DNA of 64,000 bases, from assembly GCF_051401765.1 (NCBI RefSeq), contig NW_027480423.1:11346001-11410000 (forward strand). The letters run 5' to 3'. Shown here in pieces: positions 50,337 through 61,590 of the stretch (position 1 is its first letter; each line of letters opens with the position of its first letter). A model generated the notes under the pieces. It saw nothing but the letters and a program-made list of their open reading frames with translations. It was not told the origin of the DNA and did not search any database. Source of the DNA: Calliopsis andreniformis (taxonomy: Eukaryota > Arthropoda > Insecta > Hymenoptera > Andrenidae). Both the position numbers and the translations under genes were made by a program.

Positions 50337-52000
50337 GACAGGAACGTAGAAATGACCATTACTTTCACACTGTTTGCAAATATACATTATATACGATGGA
50401 AACGCTGTTGCATTTATATTGTATTTTATGCTTCTGGCGTTGACTTCTTAGGCCCTAACTATTTGGTCTGGTGGAGCAACGCCCTAGAGTGACGCCTAGG
50501 TTGCCCGGAACGTCGAACGTACCATTACCTTCACACTTGTTGCAATTATTCCTGTTACACGATAGAAAAGCTGTTGCATCTTTATTGTATTTTATGCTTC
50601 TGGCGTTGACTTCTTAGGACCTAAATATTCGATCTGGTGGAGCAAGGCCCTAGAGTGAAGCCTAGGTTGCTCGGAACGTAGAAATGACCATAACTTTCTC
50701 ACTGGTTACCATTATTCGTTTTATACGATGGAAAAGCTGTTGTATTCACATCGTATTTTATGCTTCTGGCGTTGTCTTCTTAGGCCCTAACTGTTCCATC
50801 TGGTGGAACAACGCACTAGGGTGAAGCCTAGGTTGCCCGGAACGTCGAAATGTCCATAACTTTCACTCTGGTAACAATTATTCGTTTTATACAATGGAAA
50901 AACTGTTCTATTTAGTTTGCATTTTATGCTTCGGGCGTTGACTTCTAAGGGCCTAACTATTCGATCTGGTGGACCAACGCCCTAGAGTGAAGCCTAGGTT
51001 GCCCGGAACGTAGAACATACGATTACCTTCACACAGGTTGCAATTATTCCTGTTATACGATGGAAAAACTGTTGCACCATTATTGTATTTTATGCTTCTG
51101 GCGTTGACTTCTTAGGCCCTAACTATTTGGTCTGGTGGAGCAACGCCCTAGAGTGACGCCTAGGTTGCCCGGAACGTCGAACGTACCATTACCTTCACAC
51201 TGGTTGCAAATATTCCTGTTATACGATAGAAAAGCTGTTGCATCTTTATTGTATTTTATGCTTCTGGCGTTGACTTCTTAGGACCTAACCATTCGATATG
51301 GTGCAGCAAGGCCCTAGAGTGAAACCTAGGTTACACGGAACGTAGAAATGACCAGTACTTTCACACTGGTTGCAGTTATTCGTTTTATACTATGGAAAGA
51401 CTGTTCTATTTATTTTGCATTTTATGCTTCGGGCGTTGACTTCTAAGGCCCCAAATATTCGATCTGGTGGAGCAACGCCCTAGAGTGAAGCCTAGGTTGC
51501 CCGGAACGTAGAAATGACCATAACTTTCACACTGGTTACCATTATTCGTTTTATACGATGGAAAAGCTGTTGTATTTATATCGTATATTATGCTTCTGGC
51601 GTTGACTTCTAAGGCCCTAACTATTCGATCTGGTGGAGCAACGGCCTAGAGTGAAGCCTAGGTTGCCCGGAACGTAGAAATGTCCATAACTTTCACACTG
51701 GTTGCCATTATTCGTTTTATACGATGGAAAAGCTGTTGTATTTATATCGTATTTTATGCTTATGGCGTCGACTTCTTGGGCCCCAACTATTCCATCTGGT
51801 GGAACAACGCCCTATGGTGAAGCCTAGGTTGCCCGGGACGTAGAAATGACCATAACTTTCACACTGGAAACAATTTTTCGTTTTATACATGGAAAAGCTG
51901 TTCTATTTATTTTGTATGTTATGCTTCGGGCGTTGACTTCTAATGCCCTAACTGTTCGATCTGTTGGAGGAACACCCTAGAGTGGAGCCTCGGTTGCCCG
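50337..52000 (+). repeat. Diverged satellite island with four-monomer repeat
   Basis: The monomers are unusually variable: GGTTGACAGGAACG, CGTCGAACGTACCATTACC, GCATCTTTATTG, CTATTTAGTTTGC, GGTTACACGG. Despite this, the ATTTGGTCTGG monomer at 50,461 and its neighbours repeat at 51,125, an offset of 664 bp (four monomers). It marks the flank of the fast-expanding region on its right. Confidence 0.75.
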
Positions 52001-53400
52001 GAACGTAGAAATGACCATAACTTTCACACTGACAGCAATTATTCATGCTATACGATGGAAAAGCTGTTGTATTTATATCGTATTTTATGCTTCTGGCGCT
52101 GACTTCTTAGACCCTAACTATTCCATCTGGTGGAACAACGCCCTAGGGTGAAGCCTAGGTTGCCGGGAAAGTAGAAATGACCATAACTTTCACACTGGTA
52201 GCAATTATTCGTTTTATACGATGGAAAAGCTGTAGTATTTATATCGTATTTTATGCTTCTGGCGTTGACTTCTTAGGCCCTAACTATTCCATCTGGTGGA
52301 ACAACGCCCTGGACTGAAGTCTAGGTTGCCCGGAACGTGGAAATGACTATAACTTTCTCACTGGTAGCAATTATTCGTTTTATACATGGAAAAACTGTTC
52401 TGTTGATTTTGTATTTTATGCTTCTGGCGCTGAATTCTAAGGCCCTACCTATTCGATCTGGTGGAGCAACGCCCTAGAGTGAAGCCTAGGTTGCCCTGAA
52501 CGTACAAATGACCATAACATTCACACTGGTTACCATTATTCGTTTTTTACGATGGAAAAGCTGTTGTATTTATATCGTATTTTATGCTTCTGGCGCTGAC
52601 TTCTTAGACCCTAACTATTCCATCTGGTGGAACAACGCCCTAGGGTGAAGCCTAGGTTGCCGGGAACGTAGAAATGACCATAACTTTCACACTGGTAGCA
52701 ATTATTCGTTTTATACGATGGAAAAGCTGTAGTATTTTATCGTATTTTATGCTTCTGGCGTTGACTTCTTAGGCCCTAACTATTCCATCTGGTGGAACAA
52801 CGCCCTGGAGTGAAGTCTAGGTTGCCCGGAACGTGGAAATGACCATAACTTTCACACTGGTAGCAATTATTCGTTTTATACATGGAAAAACTGTTCTGTT
52901 TATTTTGTATTTAATGCTTCGGGCGTTGACTTCTAAGGCGCTAACTGTTTGATCTGGTGGAGCAACGCCCTAGAGGGAAGCGTAGGTTGCCTGGAACGTA
53001 GAAATGACCATCACCTTCACACGGGTTGCAATTACTCCTGTTATAGGATGGAAAGACAGTTGTATTTTTATTGTATTTTATACTTCAGGCGTTGACTTCT
53101 GAGGCCGTAGCTATCCCATGTGGTGGAAGAACGCCATACAGTGAAGCCTATGTTGCCCGGAACGTAGAAATGACCATAACCTTCACACTGGTTGCAATTA
53201 TTTGTTTTATACGATGGAAAAGCTGTTGTATTTATATCGTATTTTATGCTTCTGGCGTTGACTTCTTAGGCCCTAACTATTCCATCTGGTGGAACAACGC
53301 CCTGGAGTGAAGTCTAGGTTGCCCGGAACGTGGAAATGACCATAACTTTCACACTGGTAGCAATTATTCGTTTTATACATGGAAAAACTGTTCTGTTTAT
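51881..53400 (+). repeat. Three-monomer repeat marked by a one-base deletion
   Basis: TTTTATACATGG, one base shorter than TATACGATGG or TATACAATGG, occurs at 51,881, 52,378, 52,874 and 53,371. The spacings of 497, 496 and 497 bp equal three monomers less the deleted base, with one further base lost near 52,736 (GTATTTTATCG). The last two copies also share the GGCGCTAACTG and TATACTTCAGGCG monomers. It adjoins the long-range copy 2. Confidence 0.88.
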
Positions 53401-53405
53401 TTTGT

Positions 53406-56400
53406 ATTTAATGCTTCGGGCGTTGACTTCTAAGGCGCTAACTGTTTGATCTGGTGGAGCAACGCCCTAGAGTGAAGCGTAGGTTGCCTGGAACGTAGAA
53501 ATGACCATCACCTTCACACGGGTTGCAATTACTCCTGTTATAGGATGGAAAGACAGTTGTATTTTTATTGTATTTTATACTTCAGGCGTTGACTTCTGAG
53601 GCCGTAGCTATCCCATGTGGTGGAAGAACGCCATACAGTGAAGCCTATGTTGCCCGGAACGTAGAAATGACCATAACCTTCACACTGGTTGCAATTATTT
53701 GTTTTATACGATGGAAAAGCTGTTGTATTTATATCGTATTTTATGCTTCTGGCGTTGACTTCCTAGGCCCTAACTATTCCATCTGGTGGAACAACGCCCT
53801 AGGGTGAAGCCTAGGTTGCCCGGAACGTAGAAATGACCATAGCTTTTACACTGGCAGCAATTATTCGTTTTATACAATGGAAAAACCGTTCTATTTATTT
53901 TGTATTTTATGCTTCGGGCGTTGACTTCTAAGGCCCTAACTGTTTGATCTGGTGGAGCATCGCCGTAGAGTGAAGCCTAGGTTGCCCGGAACGTAGAAAT
54001 GACCATACCTTTCACACTGGTTGCTATTGTTCGTTTTATACGATGGAATAACTGTTATATTTATATTGTATTTAAACTTCTGGCGTTGACTACTGAGGCC
54101 GTTGCTATTCGATGTGGTGGAAGAACGCCATAGAGTGAAGCCTAGGTAGCCCGAATCGTAGAAATGTCCAGATCTTTCACACTGTTTGCAATTTTTCGTT
54201 TTATACGATGGAAAAACTGTTTTATTTATTTTGTATTTTATGCTTCGGGCGTTGAGTTCTAAGGCCCTAGCTATTCGATCTAGTGGAGCAACGCCCTAGA
54301 GTGCAGCCTAGGTTGCCCGGAACATAGAAATGACCATAACTTTCACACTGGTTGCTATCATTCGTTTTATATGATGGAAAAACTGTTGTATTTATATTGT
54401 ATTTTATGCTTCTGGCGTTCACTTCTTAGGCCCTAACTATTCGATCTGGTGGAACAACGGCCTAGGGTGAAGCCTAGGTTGCCCGGAACGTAGAAATGAC
54501 CATAACTTTTACACTGGTAGGAATTATTCGTTTTATACAATGGAAAAACTGTTCTATTTATTTTGTATTTTATGCTTCGGGCGCTGTCTTCTAAGGCCCT
54601 AACTATTCTATCTGGTGGTACAACGCCCTAGGGTGAAGCCTAGGTTGCCCGGAACGTAGAAATGACCATAACTTTTACCCTGGCAGCAATTATTCGTTTT
54701 ATACAATGAAAAAACCGTTCTATTTATTTTGTATTTTATGTGTCGGGCGTTGACTTCTAAGGCCCTAACTGTTTGATCTGGTGGAGCATCGCCGTAGAGT
54801 GAAGCCTAGGTTGCCCGGTACGTAGAAATAACCATAACTTTCACACTGGTTGCTATCATTCGTTTTATATGGTGGAAAGACTGTTGTATTTATATTGTAT
54901 TTTATGCTTCTGGTGTTCACTTCTTAGGCCCTAACTATTCGATCTGGTGGAACAACACCCTAGAGTAAAGCCCAGGTTTCGCGGAACGTAGTAATGACCA
55001 TAACTTTCACACTGGTAGCAATTATTCGTTTGATACAATGGAAAAACTGTTCTATTTATTTTGTGTGTAATGCTTCGGGCGTTGACTTCTAAGGCCCTAA
55101 CTATTCGATCAGGTGGAGCAACGCCCTAGAGTGAAGCCTAGGTTGCTCGAAATGTAGAAATGACCATAACATTCACACTGGTTGCTATCATTCGTTTTAT
55201 ATGATGGAAAGACTGTTGTATTTATATTGTATTTTATGCTTCTGGCGTTCACTTCTTAGGCCCTAACTATTCGATCTGGTGGAACAACGGCCTAGGGTGA
55301 AACCTAGGTTGCCCAGAACGTAGAAATGGCCATAACTTTTACACTGGTAGCAATTATTCGTTTTATACAATGGAAAAACTGTTCTATTTATTTTGTATTT
55401 AATGCTTCGGGCGTTGACTTCTAAGGCCCCAACTGTTTGATCTGGTGGAGCAACGCCCTAGAGTGAAGCCTAGGTTGCCTGGAACGTAGAAATGACCATC
55501 ACTTTCACACGGTTTGCAATTATTCCTGTTATAGGATGGAAAGACTGTTGTATTTTTATTGTATTTTATACTTCAGGCGCTGACTTCTGAGGCCGTAGCT
55601 ATTCGATGTGGTGGAAGAACGCCATACAGTGAAGCCTAGGTTTCCCGGAACGTAGAAATGACCATAACTTTCACACTGGTTGCAATTATTTGTTTTATAC
55701 GATGGAAAAGCTGTTGTATTTATATCGTATTTTATGCTTCAGGCGTTGACTTCTGAGGCCGTTGCTATTCGATGTGGTGGAAGAACGCCATAGAGTGAAG
55801 CCTAGCTTGCTCGAAATGTAGAAATGACCATAGCTTTCACACTGGTTGCTATCATTCGTTTTATATGATGGAAAAACTGTTGTATTTATATTGTATTTTA
55901 TGCTTCTGGCGTTCACTTCTTAGGCCCTAACTATTCGATCTGGTGGAACAACGGCCTAGGGTGAAACCTAGGTTGCCCAGAACGTAGAAATGACCATAAC
56001 TTTTACACTGGTAGCAATTATTCGTTTTATACGATGGAAAAACTGTTCTATTTATTTTATATTTTATGCTTCGGGCGTTGACTTCTAAGGCCCTAACTAT
56101 TCGAACTGGTGGAGCAACGCCCTAGAGTGAAGCCTAGGTTGTCCGGTACGTAGAAATGACCATCACTTTCAAACTGGTTGCAATTATTTGTTTTATACGA
56201 TGGAAAAGCTGTTGTATTTATATCGTATTTTATGCTACTAGCGTTGACTTCTTAGGCCCTAACTATTCCATCTGGTGGAACAACGGCCTAGGGTGAAGAC
56301 AAGGTTGCCCGGAACCTAGAAATGACCATAACTTTTACACTGGTAGCAATTATTCGTTTTATACAATGGAAAAACTGTTCTATTTATTTTGTATTTAATG

Positions 56401-58746
56401 CTTCGGGCGTTGACTTCTAAGGCGCTAACTGTTTGATCTGGTGGAGCAACGCCCTAGAGTGAAGCGTAGGTTGCCTGGAACGTAGAAATGACCATCACCT
56501 TCACACGGGTTGCAATTACTCCTGTTATAGGATGGAAAGACAGTTGTATTTTTATTGTATTTTATACTTCAGGCGTTGACTTCTGAGGCCGTAGCTATCC
56601 CATGTGGTGGAAGAACGCCATACAGTGAAGCCTATGTTGCCCGGAACGTAGAAATGACCATAACCTTCACACTGGTTGCAATTATTTGTTTTATACGATG
56701 GAAAAGCTGTTGTATTTATATCGTATTTTATGCTTCTGGCGTTGACTTCCTAGGCCCTAACTATTCCATCTGGTGGAACAACGCCCTAGGGTGAAGCCTA
56801 GGTTGCCCGGAACGTAGAAATGACCATAGCTTTTACACTGGCAGCAATTATTCGTTTTATACAATGGAAAAACCGTTCTATTTATTTTGTATTTTATGCT
56901 TCGGGCGTTGACTTCTAAGGCAATAACTGTTTGATCTGGTGGAGCATCGCTGTAGAGTGAAGCCTAGGTTGCCCGGAACGTAGAAATGACCATACCTTTC
57001 ACACTGGTTGCTATTGTTCGTTTTATACGATGGAAAAACTGTTATATTTATATTGTATTTAAACTTCTGGCGTTGACTTCTGAGGCCGTTGCTATTCGAT
57101 CTGGTGGAACAACGGCCTAGGGTGAAGCCTAGGTTGCCCGGAACGTAGAAATGACCATAACTTTTACACTGGTAGGAATTATTCGTTTTATACAATGGAA
57201 AAACTGTTCTATTTATTTTGTATTTTATGCTTCGGGCGCTGTCTTCTAAGGCCCTAACTATTCTATCTGGTGGTACAACGCCCTAGGGTGAAGCCTAGGT
57301 TGCCCGGAACGTAGAAATGACCATAACTTTTACACTGGCAGCAATTATTCGTTTTATACAATGGAAAAACCGTTCTATTTATTTTGTATTTTATGTGTCG
57401 GGCGTTGACTTCTAAGGCCCTAACTGTTTGATCTGGTGGAGCATCGCCGTAGAGTGAAGCCTAGGTTGCCCGGTACGTAGAAATAACCATAACTTTCACA
57501 CTGCTTGCTATCATTCGTTTTATATGATGGAAAGACTGTTGTATTTATATTGTATTTTATGCTTCTGGCGTTCACTTCTTAGGCCCTAACTATTCGATCT
57601 GGTAGAACAACACCCTAGAGTAAAGCCCAGGTTTCGCGGAACGTAGTAATGACCATAACTTTCACACTGGTAGCAATTATTCGTTTGATACAATGGAAAA
57701 ACTGTTCTATTTATTTTGTATGTAATGCTTCGGGCGTTGACTTCTAAGGCCCTAACTATTCGATCAGGTGGAGCAACGCCCTAGAGTGAAGCCTAGGTTG
57801 CTCGAAATGTAGAAATGACCATAACATTCACACTGGTTGCTATCATTCGTTTTATATGATGGAAAGACTGTTGTATTTATATTGTATTTTATGCTTCTGG
57901 CGTTCACTTCTTAGGCCCTAACTATTCGATCTGGTGGAACAACGGCCTAGGGTGAAACCTAGGTTGCCCAGAACGTAGAAATGACCATAACTTTTACACT
58001 GGTAGCAATTATTCGTTTTATACAATGGAAAAACTGTTCTATTTATTTTGTATTTAATGCTTCGGGCGTTGACTTCTAAGGCCCCAACTGTTTGATCTGG
58101 TGGAGCAACGCCCTAGAGTGAAGCCTAGGTTGCCTGGAACGTAGAAATGACCATCACTTTCACACGGTTTGCAATTATTCCTGTTATAGGATGGAAAGAC
58201 TGTTGTATTTTTATTGTATTTTATACTTCAGGCGCTGACTTCTGAGGCCGTAGCTATTCGATGTGGTGGAAGAACGCCATACAGTGAAGCCTAGGTTTCC
58301 CGGAACGTAGAAATGACCATAACTTTCACACTGGTTGCAATTATTTGTTTTATACGATGGAAAAGCTGTTGTATTTATATCGTATTTTATGCTTCAGGCG
58401 TTGACTTCTGAGGCCGTTGCTATTCGATGTGGTGGAAGAACGCCATAGAGTGAAGCCTAGCTTGCTCGAAATGTAGAAATGACCATAGCTTTCACACTGG
58501 TTGCTATCATTCGTTTTATATGATGGAAAAACTGTTGTATTTATATTGTATTTTATGCTTCTGGCGTTCACTTCTTAGGCCCTAACTATTCGATCTGGTG
58601 GAACAACGGCCTAGGGTGAAGCCTAGCATGCCCAGAACGTAGAAATGACCATAACTTTCACACTGGTAGCAATTATTCGTTTTATACAATGGAAAAACTG
58701 TTCTATTTATTTTGTATTTAATGCTTCGGGCGTTGACTTCTAAGGC
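53406..58746 (+). repeat. Long-range segment, copy 2 (offset 12,941 from copy 1)
   Basis: Near-identical to 40,465-45,805. About seven differences were noted, including GAACTGG at about 56,104, TATATGGTGG at about 54,870, TTGTGTGTAATG at about 55,063, C at 57,504 and AGCATGCCC at about 58,625. The left boundary lies in GTATTTAATGCTTCGGGCG, just after the TATACATGG monomer of the three-monomer repeat. Confidence 0.9.
56424..58746 (+). repeat. 14-monomer tandem unit, first copy (2,323 bp)
   Basis: Begins at GCTAACTGTTTG after TTCTAAGGC and ends at the next equivalent point, 2,323 bp later (14 x 166 - 1). The join is ambiguous over about 80 bp of sequence shared by both ends. The unit includes the two-monomer-deletion join near 57,100 and the derived C at 57,504. 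Confidence 0.92.
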
Positions 58747-61069
58747 GCTAACTGTTTGATCTGGTGGAGCAACGCCCTAGAGTGAAGCGTAGGTTGCCTG
58801 GAACGTAGAAATGACCATCACCTTCACACGGGTTGCAATTACTCCTGTTATAGGATGGAAAGACAGTTGTATTTTTATTGTATTTTATACTTCAGGCGTT
58901 GACTTCTGAGGCCGTAGCTATCCCATGTGGTGGAAGAACGCCATACAGTGAAGCCTATGTTGCCCGGAACGTAGAAATGACCATAACCTTCACACTGGTT
59001 GCAATTATTTGTTTTATACGATGGAAAAGCTGTTGTATTTATATCGTATTTTATGCTTCTGGCGTTGACTTCCTAGGCCCTAACTATTCCATCTGGTGGA
59101 ACAACGCCCTAGGGTGAAGCCTAGGTTGCCCGGAACGTAGAAATGACCATAGCTTTTACACTGGCAGCAATTATTCGTTTTATACAATGGAAAAACCGTT
59201 CTATTTATTTTGTATTTTATGCTTCGGGCGTTGACTTCTAAGGCAATAACTGTTTGATCTGGTGGAGCATCGCTGTAGAGTGAAGCCTAGGTTGCCCGGA
59301 ACGTAGAAATGACCATACCTTTCACACTGGTTGCTATTGTTCGTTTTATACGATGGAAAAACTGTTATATTTATATTGTATTTAAACTTCTGGCGTTGAC
59401 TTCTGAGGCCGTTGCTATTCGATCTGGTGGAACAACGGCCTAGGGTGAAGCCTAGGTTGCCCGGAACGTAGAAATGACCATAACTTTTACACTGGTAGGA
59501 ATTATTCGTTTTATACAATGGAAAAACTGTTCTATTTATTTTGTATTTTATGCTTCGGGCGCTGTCTTCTAAGGCCCTAACTATTCTATCTGGTGGTACA
59601 ACGCCCTAGGGTGAAGCCTAGGTTGCCCGGAACGTAGAAATGACCATAACTTTTACACTGGCAGCAATTATTCGTTTTATACAATGGAAAAACCGTTCTA
59701 TTTATTTTGTATTTTATGTGTCGGGCGTTGACTTCTAAGGCCCTAACTGTTTGATCTGGTGGAGCATCGCCGTAGAGTGAAGCCTAGGTTGCCCGGTACG
59801 TAGAAATAACCATAACTTTCACACTGCTTGCTATCATTCGTTTTATATGATGGAAAGACTGTTGTATTTATATTGTATTTTATGCTTCTGGCGTTCACTT
59901 CTTAGGCCCTAACTATTCGATCTGGTAGAACAACACCCTAGAGTAAAGCCCAGGTTTCGCGGAACGTAGTAATGACCATAACTTTCACACTGGTAGCAAT
60001 TATTCGTTTGATACAATGGAAAAACTGTTCTATTTATTTTGTATGTAATGCTTCGGGCGTTGACTTCTAAGGCCCTAACTATTCGATCAGGTGGAGCAAC
60101 GCCCTAGAGTGAAGCCTAGGTTGCTCGAAATGTAGAAATGACCATAACATTCACACTGGTTGCTATCATTCGTTTTATATGATGGAAAGACTGTTGTATT
60201 TATATTGTATTTTATGCTTCTGGCGTTCACTTCTTAGGCCCTAACTATTCGATCTGGTGGAACAACGGCCTAGGGTGAAACCTAGGTTGCCCAGAACGTA
60301 GAAATGACCATAACTTTTACACTGGTAGCAATTATTCGTTTTATACAATGGAAAAACTGTTCTATTTATTTTGTATTTAATGCTTCGGGCGTTGACTTCT
60401 AAGGCCCCAACTGTTTGATCTGGTGGAGCAACGCCCTAGAGTGAAGCCTAGGTTGCCTGGAACGTAGAAATGACCATCACTTTCACACGGTTTGCAATTA
60501 TTCCTGTTATAGGATGGAAAGACTGTTGTATTTTTATTGTATTTTATACTTCAGGCGCTGACTTCTGAGGCCGTAGCTATTCGATGTGGTGGAAGAACGC
60601 CATACAGTGAAGCCTAGGTTTCCCGGAACGTAGAAATGACCATAACTTTCACACTGGTTGCAATTATTTGTTTTATACGATGGAAAAGCTGTTGTATTTA
60701 TATCGTATTTTATGCTTCAGGCGTTGACTTCTGAGGCCGTTGCTATTCGATGTGGTGGAAGAACGCCATAGAGTGAAGCCTAGCTTGCTCGAAATGTAGA
60801 AATGACCATAGCTTTCACACTGGTTGCTATCATTCGTTTTATATGATGGAAAAACTGTTGTATTTATATTGTATTTTATGCTTCTGGCGTTCACTTCTTA
60901 GGCCCTAACTATTCGATCTGGTGGAACAACGGCCTAGGGTGAAGCCTAGCTTGCCCAGAACGTAGAAATGACCATAACTTTCACACTGGTAGCAATTATT
61001 CGTTTTATACAATGGAAAAACTGTTCTATTTATTTTGTATTTAATGCTTCGGGCGTTGACTTCTAAGGC
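58747..61069 (+). repeat. 14-monomer tandem unit, second copy (2,323 bp)
   Basis: Tandem copy of 56,424-58,746. It shares the C at 59,827 (57,504 + 2,323), which copy 1 of the long-range segment lacks at 44,563. It ends at 61,069, where GGCACCAGCTG resumes the order seen after 45,805. Confidence 0.92.
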
Positions 61070-61370
61070 ACCAGCTGTTTGATCTGGTGGAGCAACGCCC
61101 TAGAGTGAAGCCTAGGTTGCCTGGAACGTAGAAATGACCATCACTTTCACACGGGTTGCAATTATTCCTGTTATAGGATGGAAAGACTGTTGTATTTTTA
61201 TTGTATTTTATACTTCAGGCGCTGACTTCTGAGGCCGTAGCTATCCGATGTGGTGGAAGAACGCCATACAGTGAAGCCTAGGTTGCCCGGAACGTAGAAA
61301 TGACCATAACTTTCACACTGGTTGCAATTATTTGTTTTATACGATGGAAAAGCTGTTGTATTTATATCGT

Positions 61371-61590
61371 ATTTTATGCTTCAGGCGTTGACTTCTGAGG
61401 CCGTTGCTATTCGATGTGGTGGAAGAACGCCATAGAGTGAAGCCTAGCTTGCTCGAAATGTAGAAATGACCATAGCTTTCACACTGGTTGCTATCATTCG
61501 TTTTATATGATGGAAAAACTGTTGTATTTATATTGTATTTTATGCTTCTGGCGTTCACTTCTTAGGCCCTAACTATTCGATCTGGTGGAA
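61371..61590 (+). repeat. Conversion-like tract of 220 bp
   Basis: The flanks match 45,806-48,740 at offset 15,264. Within this tract the sequence departs from that register and instead equals 60,707-60,926 (offset 664, four monomers): GCCTAGCTTGCTCG, GACCATAGCTTTC, GCTATCATTCG, TATATGATGG and GGCGTTCACTTC replace GCCTAGGTAGCCCGG, TTCATATCTTTC, TTTTTCGTTTTATACG and GGCGTTGACTTC. Length is unchanged, so the tract replaced its counterpart without gain or loss. Confidence 0.8.
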
